The notes under the pieces were generated by a model. That model did no database searches. It was not told where the DNA came from and worked only from the letters and a program-made list of their open reading frames with translations. From the NCBI GenBank assembly GCA_034509425.1, contig JAVTVJ010000050.1:1178001-1242000 (forward strand): a DNA stretch of 64,000 nt, in the 5' to 3' direction. Made by a program: the position numbers and the translations under genes. Shown here piece after piece: positions 1 to 14,300 of the stretch (positions within the stretch are counted from its first letter, which is position 1; the number at the start of each line of letters is the position of its first letter). This DNA is from Eopsaltria australis (taxonomy: Eukaryota > Chordata > Aves > Passeriformes > Petroicidae).

Positions 1-3000
1 CTGAAAATCATCCATTTCATAACCAGGAATGTGTTCTTCCCAAACTGGGAACCGGGGATGGTGCTGGCAGATCAATTGCATAACTGCTACACGTGCTTAT
101 TTCAGGATCAATAGATACACTTTTCCAATAGGGAGAGGGATTTATGTCTGCAGTTATGTTGCAGAGAAGCTGGAGGGAATGGGGGCAGAAAACAAGGATT
201 TTTTCTCACTGCAAGTGCCGTAATACTTTGGAGTTTAGGCGTGTGTTGGATAGCTCGTTTCTTTTCTCTTGGCACTGATCAGAGAAAAGAGTTTTGCTAA
301 AAAAATCCAACAGTGCAAGAAAATTTCTGTCTGTGAAACATCTGAATCTTCTCAGGTAATCTAACAGTTGTCCAGCAAGTCTCTGACTGTATTTTGCTGT
401 AGTTTGAAGATGCAGAATGTTTTTATGCTACCCAGTACTTTGAACATTGGTGTATATTCATTTTCAAACAACAGTTAAAAAAAACAGAAAAGAAATGTAT
501 TCTTTTGTAGAATATGAACTTTTTCAGTAATGTATATGAACCAACATATAGGAGCATTCAGGAGATTCTTTTTTTCCCCCTATAAATTTGGATCTGCATT
601 ATGATTAAAATAAAGTGCCTGGTGAAATTAAATTCACATACTTAAAAAGAAGCCATCAATTCCCTTCCTCTCTCACTCTTCCTACACATTATTCATCTGG
701 TATGTGAAAAACTGCTCTGTGGCTTCCACACAAAAGCAAAAAGAAAGCCAAAGATGTTTTAGCTAAATAACGATTATTTTCGGGATCTTTCTAAAGCACA
801 AAACAAAATGTTCTCCAGATACTGTGAAAATATATATGTAATTTCAGATAATCACATGTTCTATACCAGAAAGCCTCTATGCTAAAAGCACATTATTAAG
901 ATTTTAAAGGCAGGCACTAAAAACTTATGAAGTGCCAGAATTATGGTTGCAATCTTCACTTGGTTCCTTGTGCATGTGCACTGTGATGCAGCCTTAAAAT
1001 GCACATCACAAACATTTTTCTCCAGTAATCTGTGAGGGCAGAAGTTATTAATGTATTCAGAAGCTTTTGTGTAGTGCCTGTCACTCCAGTACCTGCTGCA
1101 CAAAAGCTCTGAGCAGCGTGGGGCTGGAGTGTCCACCTGACAGAATTGAGGGGTGTGCAAAGCATCAGAGAGAGATTGGAAAATTCTAATTTTGACTGCC
1201 TCACTTGAGATATGTACACTGATTTTCCAGACCCATTAGATAGGGCAGCATTTTACATGCTTAGGGAATAATGTCCTACTAAATTCTGTTGTGGATTCTT
1301 AGCTCCCTGAAGATTTACATATCAGCTGTGCTAGGAACATGAGACCCTTGTTTAAATGATTTACTCTTTCCCCCCTGGCAATCTGGAAGGGGCAGGAGAA
1401 AGAACCCAGCTCTCCAGGACCTTCTTCATCTCCCTTTTTCCACAGTTTCCTGACCCATCCACAACTTTTGCAGCCCAGCCACCATACAATTTCTCAGGGA
1501 ATGACGATAGAATAGTGAGGAGATTATGTAGCTAACAGCAGGCGTGTGAGAGCTCTAGTAAAGACTTCAGAATATCAATGAAAACAGCCCCAGCCCTTCT
1601 GCCTCAGAGTCCAGCATCAGTGCTCTGTCAGCAGCTCTTCAGGCAGCAGAGCCACTGCAGGGAGTTTCAGGGTGACAAACTGACCCAGCAGGGGGGAACA
1701 AAGGTGGGACCTTCACCTGCACCCATCAGGTATTTCCCAGTAGAGAAAGTGTCTGAAACCTTGGGCTCCATTTGAGGCTCTGGAGGACAGTGTGCTTTGA
1801 ATTCAGCTTGTTTCATTCCCTTTAGATCCCTCCAGCTGAGTTTTGTCTCTCTTGAAATTCTGGCTCCAGATCTTTCTCTCTTTTGTATTTCTAATCCTGC
1901 ACTTCACCACTCTGAGGCACGATTTTTCTTCTCTTAATTCTAAGTCTGGGACAGAGTTTTAGGATGTGCTCTGAGGGCAAAGCCAATTAGGAAGTTGTTC
2001 CATCTTTAGGTATTTGTTTCCTTTCCCACTTGTAGTCCATCATCCTGCACTCAGCTCCTTGGCCTCAGTTTTGCCCACTCAGTGGTTTCTGAGGCAATAT
2101 TGTGAAGTGCAGCATTGACATAACCCAGGTTAAGAGAATCCTTTAAAAAAGAAGTTAAACCATACACATGAAAGGGTTAAGGAGATTTTCAGTGCTTCTT
2201 TTTAAAGTAGGCCTAGAAAGAATATTTTAATCTCCATTGAAATGAACAATATGGGTTTTTTTTGCCATTGGATTTTTTAGTGTTAGTCAATAGATTGAAT
2301 CTGTAATGTGTAATTTCTAGTAGTGGTAGCCTTCATAGAATAATAATTTATAATGGCTACATTGTAAGCATTAAATGCTAGACATAAGAGGATGCTGTAA
2401 ATGCTGTATGATTATTGATATTATGAGTTGATAAATTATACTTGATTAATTTATGGAGCTCAAATCTTGTCCACCAGCAAGCCCTTGTTTCTGCTGGAAT
2501 TCTGGCACTATTTTGCAATTATAAAGCAACCCTGAGCTAACAGAGTCTGATTTATGTGTTTTTAGTGGGTTGAAAAGGAGCTGATTTATAGTAGACCTCA
2601 TGGGATAGCATTGGGGTATTTATTTCAGCAAAAAGTGCCCAGTACAACTTCAGGCTTGTGTGACTGGGGCACTTTTCCTCACTCTCCTGGTGGTGTTTGA
2701 GATGAACAAACCCCACATGAGAACAAGCAAAGGATTTCCATTTCTGCATTTTTATTTTCCTGCTCTGTGGTTTTGACCTGAACATGATAGGCTTCTGTGG
2801 GAAAGCAAGAGTGGAGTCCAGAGCTGTTGGGAGGGAGAAATCTGCTTACCTGGGGAAATGGGAATGTTTTCCTTAATGAATGGCCATCAAATGAAATCTG
2901 ATTGAGCACATAAAGCATGAAAACCCCAAAGGCCCGTGCGGTGAACAGAATTAGATTCCTGTTTGATTTGTAGCAGTCACTTCACCTTTGCATTGCAGTT

Positions 3001-6000
3001 GGATTTTTCTGTTTCTAATCTCAGACAGGGATGTCTGGGACAGGTAACTTTGCATGGTAGGATATTTTCCATCTTTTTTGCCACTTTACAATAAAGACTC
3101 TCACTAAAGCAGCTGTAGGGAACCTAATAGTGAAACTTCCTAAAATAAATCAGGTGAATGACTGATCTGATTTACACGTTTCCTACTGCGACCCAAGAAC
3201 TTCCTTATTTTTTCCAAGCATTGAAAAAAATACATTCTATTTAAACATAATTTTTTAAAAGTTTTTAAAGTAAAGATTTTTTCATGCCACAAGAAATTTT
3301 GTTAATATTTCTAATGTTTATGAAAGCACTTTCCTTTGATTTATATTGTTTAACTTATTTTGTACTGGAGAGCCCTGTGGCTGATACAATCAGTAATGGA
3401 TCAACTGATTTCATAAGAGCTGGAACGATTCATAGCACTGATAGGGAATCTGCCCTTGCAAAATTATATTTGAAAGTGCTTAGTTGTCTGTGGGAGGAAA
3501 AATTGTGGTTAAACAACTGGACTAAGAAAAGGATCTGTTCTTTATTCAGTTTTTCAAAACTTTGGAGAATTCATTAAAATCTGTGCCATGGTCTGTCTTG
3601 TAAAGTTGGCTTAACTTCCTTTAGAATATTTAAATTGCAATCTCTTCAGAAAAACGTTTTTATTTATCAAATTATTTTCTCTGTTGTTGTTCCATCTTAT
3701 TTCTTGGAATTTTATATGGCTTCAAAAATACCCTAAACATGCCCTGCAGCTTTTACAACAACATTTTTTGAATTCTAAAAGCCAAATTTGCAAAAAAAAC
3801 CAAATCCCAAATTCTTATTTGGCAGGAATATAGAACCCATCACTGCAGAGGAGCCTGAGCCATTTACAAACAGGGGCTGGTTTGCTGTGAGGAGGGATCA
3901 CACAATAATCATGTTATGACAGAGATCTAGAACCAGAATGAAGATGTCAGAGCTACCTAGCAGCAAATGTAAATTTAATCTTAAGATAAAAGCATATCAA
4001 ATATACCCAAGTGGCTGATTGCCAGAGATGCTAATTAGAAAAAGCTGGATTATGCAAAGCCATTTGTTCCAAATGGCTCTTCAGGGACCAGGTTAAGGAG
4101 GAGTTTCCCCTGTGTGGTTTGCTCTTGTTTACAGAGGTTGTTAATATTTGTAAAATCATCATGTAAAAAATATGTCAAGTGAATAAAAAAGACTTAAATG
4201 GGACTTTAGAATTTTCAGTCTTCAGGAAAAAAAAAATATTATAAGGAAAAGCTGTAAATTGCAGAGTAGTATCAATGGTAGAAGATTCCCCTCTTACAGC
4301 CTGGATCCTTTTCTCTTCAAGACAAGAGGGATAAATAATTCTGGCAAACAGCAGTTTTAGGACCCACTAGAAATGAATTCTGAATTTCATCTGGAGTGGT
4401 GCTCAGAGCTCAGTTCAAAAGGGTTGAAGGAATAAGAGCCAAAATACAGTTGTATTTTGGGGATAGGAGGCCCAGTGTACCCAGGTGCTCAATTTCTAGG
4501 AAAGGGACCATGTAAAAATGAGATGATCAGGAAAAAAGAAAACCCTCAAATAAACAGTCCAAAAAGCAAGATGCCTGCAAGATGCCTTTAAACTGATAAA
4601 AACATACTGTGTTTGAAACCCAGGTGAAAAATATACCCATAACTCAAGATAAAACTGTCATAAAATACAATGAATGGCAGTGGAAAAATTAAGGAGATAC
4701 CGCAGGGAGGAGTTTGGTATTCAAAAACTAAAGTTTGCCAGGATGAATGGAACAGGATCACCTTAGAAATCTGGGCATGTTTCTCCTTTCCCCCTCCCGA
4801 GCGCTGAAATGGTGCTGCTGTCACAGGGAAGGATCCTCCTGCCAAAGCAGCTGCCAGGAATGTCCTCTCTGTTAAACACACATCCATCCATTATCCCAGG
4901 GCTCCAGTGGGCATTGCAAGTGGTCATCATACCTTTCAAAGGAAATTAAATTCCTTGTATCCCTTTTGCTCAAAGAGGATAAATGAAGCCCAGAGGGAAG
5001 GGGAAGGTTGCTCAAGGCCACCAGGTACAAAGGGAAAAAATCAGCAGATCTTCCAGGTCTGGGATATCTTGGCTCATGCACAAGACATTCCTCATGAAAA
5101 GTGACACGGGAAATGTAAATAGTGTCCAATTTATGGATATCTGCCTGAAAAAAAAACCACACTGAAGCATAAATACCGTAAAACTTGGGGCTGAATCCTG
5201 AGCTGACAGCACTGCCTTTGTGAGAAGCTCTCTAAAATAATATCTAATTAATCATGAATTCGCTGTTGTGCAGCAAGTGGAACTGTATCAGTTTATAAAT
5301 AGCATACATAGATCTCCCTGGCTGGGTGACAGGATTACTGCTGTGAAATTTGTGCAAATCTTTGAAATCCTGCAAAAGGAGGCATCATCAGGCAGCAGAG
5401 AAAGGGATGACAAAGAGAGGAGGAGCCTGGGGAGAGGCAGGAATATGAGCCTGGCCCTATTAACAGAAAGCTGAATTTGAACCTGCAAATACAGGTTTAA
5501 AACCTGCAAATGTGATATCCCATTATTTAAATATATGGTGCCACAATCCCTCCTCTCACTGTGCTACCTTCAAAGATGGTTCAGCTTTAATAGATTATGT
5601 GATATTTAAAAATCCAACTGTGGAGAGAGTTGCTAGTATATTTAGACTGGGGAGCTTCATTTTGGTCATCTCTGCCTCCAGCTTCCTCTTAAAACATTTA
5701 ATGGACCTTCATTCCTCTTGGCTTCTCTGAAGTGGGGACTTTGATTTATTTATGCTGATGAGGAACTTTTCAATATCCTCTTCCCCTCCTGTCACCATTA
5801 CAGAGAAGAGAGCAACGATTTTTAAAGGAAACTGTTTTTTATCCAGAACATGCAAAATTAAAAGGATACTGGGAAATGCAGCATAATTCAGGCTCACAGC
5901 ACTCTTGAGACCCAGTTAAAGAATACCTGTTAATGGATTAATTTTTCATGCTCCACATATGCAGAGAAATGTATTTTGGCGAATATGTAGGCCTACAATA

Positions 6001-6285
6001 TTAAATCAATTTCAGGATTAATGTGATGAAATGGTAGAAGCTGATGAAAGCACTGATTTGTTTGAATATCCCATGATTTGTTCATTGTACAGCAAATTCC
6101 TGACTTCACCCCTTGTGCAGTGGTTGAAGAGGAAAATGCCACATGTGACTAATCTGGCAATTATTGTAATATTTAATGCAGCCAGCCCTCTCTCAACCTT
6201 CTGCTCCTGGTTAATCTATTTTATATAATTTGGCTATCAAGTATTCCTTTAAAACAAAAGCAATGGTCAGGATTATTGCACATGA

Positions 6286-6305
6286 AGGATGGATCTCTCC
6301 ATCCT
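6286..6305. other. Perfect 8-bp-stem inverted repeat
   Basis: AGGATGGA and TCCATCCT are separated by TCTC, which could form a tight hairpin in the transcript. The flanks do not extend the stem, so it is not a microRNA precursor. Confidence 0.8.
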
Positions 6306-8359
6306 GTCTTCCATTGAGGCTGCTTGTGCCAACTTTCTCCAGCTTTGTGCACTAAATTCCTTCAGGTTTATTCCCTGGTCCCTTCCTTGTTCTTTAATTC
6401 TTTCTACAGAAATTTTATCTCCCTCACCCAAAAATCTGAAGATTTTCTTAAAAGTCATGTAACTTAAATTAAACCAGGGGCTATTGAGCCCTTATGACTC
6501 ACTTTACCAAGCTCTGCTGAATAACCATGTGGGCCAGAAAATTCAATTAATTTCTATTGTCTGTCTGCAAAATCTATTAATGCTCTTCAAGGAGAAATAA
6601 GCTCTGTCACTCACAGAAAACTGAGCTATCAGGCCCTAATGTTATTTTTTCAGCACTATATTTTTTGCCAAAATTAGATGTCAATCTCTTGCAGGATTAT
6701 CCAGGCATGATCACCAGGCACCACCACCTAGGCAGGACTTGGGAAGATGGACAAATACATCCAAGAATCAAAAACTGTTGGAATGCAGATTTCTGATTTT
6801 CACTTCTGGGGAATAAGCCTTGAAAATCTGATCCACATGCACTCTACTGGTTCAAAAACCAGAGGGCCAAGGAGATCCATCCCATTCCCTTGCCCCTCTC
6901 CCACTGTAAATAAAAAAAGGGAGGATATATGCAATTTTCAAGAGGATGTTGTCATTCACACACCTGGCAATGGTAATAACGCCAAAGGACTGTTTCTCTC
7001 CCCTTTTCTGCAAGTCAGAAGTCTTCTCCCTTGTTTTCTGTGGCAGAGAAATTAAACTGGGCCTATTTTATGGCACAAGCACAGTGCCCTGTGGAGACTT
7101 TTCCTGGTGTGTTACACCTGCAGTGCCACTGGAAGTCAGCTAAAAACACTGCCCAAATTAGAGAAAGGCAGCAGGATCCTCTCACCTCTCCCTTTATTCT
7201 CAGATAATGAGAACTTTCCCCAGTTTTTCTTATTTGTCTCTGGAAGATGAAAGATAGGTGATAATTCCTTTCCAATACAGGATTTAACAATCATCTGGAA
7301 GGTGATGAATGCAATAATCCAGAGAAATTAGCACAGTGAAACCCAATTAAATTGGGACAGAAACTGCAATGATCTGCAAATCCAGAGAAGGCAATTTATG
7401 CCAAATGACACATCAGATTATTTTCTTCTGAGAATAAAATTGCACAGAAGCTTCCAAAATACCATTATCAATGCCAGTTACTGTTATTTGTACATGTATC
7501 AAGATACAAATACATCTGTCATTCCATAGCTTCTAAAACACTGATGGTTCTCCCACTGGGCTATTGTTTTTTGGGAGTAGTTCATGATTCCTTATTCAGA
7601 ATTAATAATAGCAAGTGACACACCCCTGAATAACATTTAGATTTTTATGGATCATCTATAGATAGGTGCTAATAGAGAATGACCCACAGTTCATCTGTGT
7701 CCTGGGCTACAGAGTTCTCACTTCTCTCTCAGTTGGGTATGGAGCTGGATTCATAAGCAAACCAAGAAACAGCTTTTTTTCCCACTCTGAAAGACAGAGC
7801 CCAGTTTTGAGAGGGGAGAAAATCCCAGGAAATTTGCATTGAACATTGCTGAAGATTCAAAATAGCATTTCAAAGATGCTTGTGAAATCCTTCGAATGAA
7901 ATATTGAACAGGGGTCTAAAAATGAACTCTGGTTATTCAAAGTAAACAGCGTAGAAAGAAAACCAGTATTGTAGGAAGAGAAAGGAACTGCTTACTTTTT
8001 ATATTTCTGCTCATTCAAAGTGTGTTTAGATTGACAAGGTGAGATAAGGAGACCAGGTGTCATGTATTTCACTGAAGAAAGCAAGTCAGCATCAGATTTG
8101 ACTTCAAACTGAATTCCCCTGTAGCTGTGCATCCTGGTAGGGCTTGGTTTTATTAAATGTCATGCTCGAAACTATTACTTTGCTGTATTTGTAGGAAGTA
8201 GCTGCTGGTGCCATCCCATCTGTGCCTCAACCCTCATTAGCCTCTACTCTCATTTTCTACAAAGATTAATCTATTTTGAGAAGAAACGTGGCAAGAAACC
8301 CTGCCTGTGCAGCGAGGTCTCATTGTGGAAGTTGTGAGCCCTGTGAAGTTGTCCTTCTG

Positions 8360-8373
8360 TCTGCAGGGGGCGG
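8360..8373 (+). promoter_or_regulatory. CTCF-like core motif
   Basis: TCTGCAGGGGGCGG matches 12 of 14 positions of the core CCASYAGRKGGCRS, with the AGGGGGC centre intact. It lies in a small cluster of CpGs at 8.29-8.43 kb. It has the same orientation as the motif at 37593. Confidence 0.35.
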
Positions 8374-11300
8374 AGGGCACGGAGTCAAGGAGGGGATGAT
8401 TAACTGAGCCTCAGGAAGGCGTGGATTGGCAATCCCTGGCTCTGCTTGAGGAGCTGAGTGCTTCCACATCAGAGCAGCCCAAACCCACAGCCATTATGTG
8501 ATTCATACCTCCAGCTGTGGCAGCTACAGCTCCAATTAGGTCTAAATATGCACATGCTTCGTGTGCAGCTGCACACTACAATCACTGAAAATGGTTTTCT
8601 GTGGTGGTCAGGGCAGTCATTCTGCACAGCACCCAGGTTGGTAAAAAAAAAAACAACCAGTTACATTATCCATTTGGGCACCCTCAGACTTCACAACCTC
8701 TGAATTCTACCATGCTCAGAGCAAGATAAAGTCTCATATCACAGCTCTGGGGAGCTTCCTCAGCCAGAATTTGCTGGGCTCAAGGATTTAGCTAAAGAAG
8801 CTAAAAGGCAGAGTTCTGGAACAGCATTCAGAGGTGAAGTTTCTCTTTCCAGCACAATCAACCTGACTCAGGTCCCACTACACATTTTAGCTTTCTTCCT
8901 CTGTAAAGCACTTGGGTATATAATTACAAAATAGGATTATGTAAGACTCAGCTGTTATGTTGAAGTAACAACTGGAAAACATGACACTAATACATGAAAC
9001 TAAGCTACTTCAGATGGGCTTTTTATTCTTAATGACTGTAGAGTGCCCAGGTTAGTTTGTAGAACAAGATGTCAAGGACCACTTTAATTAAGAATTTGTG
9101 TCTTCAAGCCTCAAGTGGCTTTACAGTTGCCATGGTAAAATTTATTTACTGAGTGCCAAAGAGCATCATGGAAGAAGAGAGTTGTTTTCCTTCTTAAATG
9201 GTCAAAACATAAGTTAAACCTGCCCTTAGGCTGGCTCAGCGTATCCTGAAGCCACCCTGGAATGCTTCCAACAAAAAAGAAAAGTTTGCAATTTGGGAGA
9301 TGAACATTGGTTTTTTTTCAGCTGGCTTTGCCAGTCTTGGCTTGGGAGATGTCAAAACTTTTCATCCTTAATGTTGCCTAAATAGAAAGTAGCACTGCCC
9401 TTCTCCCCTTGCCCTTCTGCCAGCTTTGGGGACCAGGCTGGGGAAACAGAAAAAGAAGGGAGGGGCAGGGAAACAAAAGAATTAGAGGAACCAAAAACTA
9501 GGAGAGATGAGGAGACCTAAAGAAGCCCTTAATGGGAACTGCAGTTAACTCCTGTTTGCAACCCTTTCACTCTGCATTTAGGCACTTGAACATTATAAAT
9601 ACGAACATGTAAGACAGCACTGTAATAGATGCCAAAATCTAACTTCTAACTCATGCCTTACCTTGTTTTATTTGAAAGTCATCGTGCATGCTGCTGGGAT
9701 GAACGAGATGCATTAGTGAGGAGGGGTTAGGAACAGCCTGGCTGAGCCAGGCAGGCCAAGCTCTGGGTTCTGCTGGGGAGCTGGGTTGGGTTTACAGGAT
9801 CTCTGGTGCTGACTGTGCCACCTGAAAATCAAGCTCCCAAACCCTGTCTCACTCTGACCTCCACAAGAAGCAGCTATTTTGTAATCAAATCCATGTTACC
9901 AGCAGACTCCTTGATTTTTTTTTTTTAGATTTTCAACACGTAGTTATGTAATGTAACGTGTAATGCTGCGTGCATACTTATATATGGTACAGATATAATA
10001 TATAGATAAAGACTGCAAAATAGCTTCTGAATTTGTGGTGCATAAGCCAAAAGCCAAAACCCAAGAGGAGCAAACATGAGGGAAGGGTGTCTGTTTTGCT
10101 GTACAGAGCTGTTCTGCACCCCCCTTGCTGGCTGCAGCTGCCCAGCCCAGGCTCACGCCCTGTGAAAATCCTCTCCTGGCTGTTCTTGTGGCAGGAGCTG
10201 CTGCTGGGAGTTGAGGTCACTGAGCAGAGTGATGAGCACAGGGGCTGGAGCCACCATGTGATGTCTGGTTTTTGCCACCCCGAGCTCAGGGCTGGGGCAC
10301 AGGCAGAGCTGTTCCATTGGTTTCCCATCACCCTCTGGCACTGCCAGGCTCTGCTGTCAGACCAGGGGCTGATGTTGACACCAGATCTGTGCACGAGGGC
10401 TTTCAACAGCAGGACAGGTTTCCTGCAGAGCAGGCACGGGCAAATGACCATATTTCTGTCAAATCAGCCAGAGCTGTGATACACTTCATGCCAGCTCTGT
10501 GCTTTTATGCCAGATTGATGCCAACTGGGGGATGACAGACAATTCTTGATACGGCACAAAGTGCAAGTGGTGCAGGGAAATGATACCTGATCCAGCAAAA
10601 AGCTTGCAGGAACAGTGTGGACTAATCAATGCATTTTAAACAATTTGAGGGGGCAGGATGAATTTCTACTGGAACTGCACTTTGTACCATTGGGACTGTG
10701 GTCATTTTGATCTGTTACTGAATGCCCTAAAACTCAATTTATTGGATACCAGACCAAGAGTGTAAACCAAGACCTGTTTGGCATGTCTGTATCTTCTAAG
10801 AGAAGAAGATAAATCTTGTAGAAGAAAAGTTGGGTTAGGGAGTTGAGCTAACAGTATGAGCTGCTGTATCTAATTCCATGCCACACAAACATCATGAAAA
10901 TACAAAATTCCTCCCAATCCAGCACCCTGCTGAAGGGGAATGCTGCTCAGCTCTCCATTTTAGACTCACAGCCATGCAAATGCTGCAGAGGTAGAATTGG
11001 GTTTGGGTCACTCAGAGATCTCTAGCATAGTGTTCACAAATATTTCACCTCCATTTCCTTTTTAAGCCAAGAACAAAATCCAAAGAAGTATTTGATTTTC
11101 AGCTTTAAGCCTTCTATTCAGGTTTTATTGTGTTTATTGTGAATGACATGTTTCGGGCAACATAGCCACACGTGAATATGATCTCTGCATGATCCCACCA
11201 GGAATGCACAAGACTCAGAACTCTCATAACTCTGGAGTGAATCCCTAGAATGGCACCTGGGTGCAGGGTCAGCATGGGAAGAAAATTACTGAGTGCCAGC

Positions 11301-14300
11301 ATATGTCAAGGAAGTAAAGCCTAATGGATCAGGTGCCTGGGAGCAGGGTATGAGCTGTTCAGTTTAAAATGTCCCTTTAAACTCCTGGGGAGGTGTTCTG
11401 TTTGCTGATTTATTGTGACAGGAATTCTCATCCTTTGCCCACACAAAATGTCATCCCAGCTCTGGTTTCAATTTCATTCCTCTGCAGGGAGATCATGGGG
11501 ACGGAGCAACACCTGCTCTGCTAATCTTGGGGCATCTGGGTCAGGCTCAGGCTTGGCTGAGCAGCACCTGGGGAGGTTCTGCTGCTGCATCAGCTCTGCC
11601 TGGTTTTGGGCATGAAGGAAAATCTGTGGTTTTCAGGGCTGTCAACCTGGGATCCCCCAATTTGCTTCTCCCAGCTCTAAAGGACAAGCTGAGTGAGATT
11701 CTAGCAGCCATGGGATGCAACTGTGTGGAGAAATTTCCAAATAAATGTGTGCATTCTAAAGCCACTATCTGAACTCATCATCCAAAGGCTATACTGATAG
11801 CCAGATGGCAGAATCATAATTTTTTGTTCTTTCAAGCTTTTCCCCAGTAGCTTTAAATAGAAGAATAAATTTTCCACAGAGAAAGAATCTTCTATTAATA
11901 GCATTAGATCATTTCAGCACTTGAAAGGAAGAAATTAGTTGAGGGTTTTTATAGGGGTTTTTTTTAATACTTTCTAAAATATTATAAGTTCTTTTATTGT
12001 GCAGGCAAGAGTGTCCGCCTTCAGAGTTTTAATTACTAGGGGAAAAAACCTCTCTTTCTCTGAGTTCAAAAAACAAATATAGTGAACAAGATTATGTGAA
12101 ATGACTTAAAATAAACATCTTCAAACAATCTGGCCCTATGTGTCAGTTCTCTCTCATGCTTTGATAATCTCATTCCGTTGTTGAAATAGATTTACGCAGA
12201 TTGCAGGGGAGGCTTGAAGCAGATTGAAAAGATTTCTGCTTATCCAGTGCACTGAATTGCCAATCAGAGGTGATGTTCTGGGGGGTAGACTCAATAAATT
12301 CCTTACTGTATTTTCTCATAACTGAGAAAATTCAGCCAGTTCCACTCCCGTGCTCTCACATTCTAAGATCTCTCCTCATTCATTCAAGAAAATGAGAGGA
12401 AAACAAGCTGCAGGCTTCACTGCCTTTTCCAAATAAACTTTGTTATCCTCTTATGTAAAACACTGGGATACTCCTAGTGGCAAAGAGCTTTATACACAGC
12501 TTCACTTAAAAGCAAAAACATAAAACATGTTTTGTTCTGCAGCCACTGAAATTCCAGTTGTTTACAGCAATGAATGGGCAATGTCAAAGGAGCATATGGT
12601 ATTTTTAGCTCTGCTTCATTACCCAATGCTGTAAACGAACCCTGAATACTTGTAAGGTCTAAAAGCTTTCTTGGAGAAGAAGGGCTTTTCCTGCACAGTC
12701 TTGATTAAAGTCAGACTGTTCCTGTGCAGAGGCTCAGCAAACTGCTCTGAGAAGGGAGGGGAGGCTGCAGGATGAGCAGCCAGACCTGGGCAGAGATGAA
12801 ATGACAGCAAAAACAGGGCTGTGAAAGCACAGTGGGTGCAGAGAAGGGGAAGGGAAGAGTCTCTGATAGGGAGATGGGATTTCAGTGTGTCCAACTCCTT
12901 GTCTGACCTCACGGGCAGGAATTCAGGACTGAAGCTCTGTGCTAGAGGTAGACAAGCCTCAGCCAAGAGGATTGAGCCAGGGCACTCTATAATCATACAG
13001 GCCTATAAATGCCATAGAGCTGATGGGCATGTTTGATACCAAGAGCCTCTGTTAATGTTTCACAACATCTTTTTGCTGTTGTGTGTTTGCTCTTTGAATC
13101 CATTTGACCCACCAGTGAATTTAGTTTATGATTAAGTTGACCTTTCTTTCATTTTCCTCTCATTGAACAAGATCCTTGACCTGGTTTGCTGTGCCCTGCT
13201 CAGTCCAGACATGAACCAAAGGAAGAGAGATCTGGCTTGTTCTCAGTAAATTATGGCATTTCAGGATGAAGGATGGTTTTCTGCCGTGAGCTTCCCCCCT
13301 TGTTTCTAAATATTTCATAGGCAGCTTCAAACAGATTTAGTTTGGATGTAACTTACACTGTATAGGAAGGGACAGGCATTGGATGAATTTATTATCTTGG
13401 AATAGTGTGGCAAGCACTGAAAACCCTCCCAGTTCTTATGAAAGCCTGTGGATTTCAGAGTTTCTTGGAACATCACAGGACCAAATCCAAATTATGCCAA
13501 GACCAGTGAAATTCAATCCTATCATTACACAAAACAATCCACAAAGTCAAGAGCAGTCTGAAATCTCTGCAAATGCTGGAGAACAATTACATGAATTTCA
13601 AGACAGTGATATGGAAATCCTCAGGTATCTTTGTTATTATTACACTCATAAATAATCTCCTTTTGCAGCTAAGATATTGTCACTTCCTCTATTAGCTCCC
13701 ATGGAAGTTTCTGGCACAAGAAAACTTTCAGAAGATTTTTGTGGCTTTTTAGTGGCATCCCCCAAAACACACAGAGCTCCCTCCTGAGGAAGCAGTTGCT
13801 GCAATATTGTGGGGGGTTCTTGTTTCCAGCTCTCCGTGACTCATGCAGGCAGCTGAGAACACAGTTAAGAGATGAGTGCTGGAAAGAAACTGAGAAGAGG
13901 GAGTAGTTATTCCACTTCTCTTTCTCTTAGAAGAACTAAAACACACATAAATTTAGGTCAGACAGGGTAAAAATATTCCATGCTGGTTTTCCTTCCAAGC
14001 TGCTTGGGCTTTGTGAGACATAAAAACAGGCCCAGGATATGGTTGAAATGAACAAGACTATTATTTACTTGTTTAATAAAAACCTCATGCATTGAAACAG
14101 AAATTCAGTTCATATTCTGTGGTGGTTATAAAAGAATAGTTTTGTCACAGATCTGGTTATCCCTTTTGTGTAAAAAGTAATAAATTAAGAATTAAAAAAA
14201 TAAGAGAAGAAAACAAGAAAAGAAAGTCAAATATTCTTGCTGATGAAAGGCAAATGTTAGAAAAATACTCATTAGATGTTTCTGTCTCAAAAACATGTCC

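Noticed and set aside
6286..6305. MicroRNA precursor
   Set aside because: The stem is only 8 bp and does not extend on either side.
9978..10479. Overlapping open frames of about 150 codons on both strands
   Set aside because: Open on both strands at once in a GC-richer patch, no family resemblance, and no splice partner in phase.
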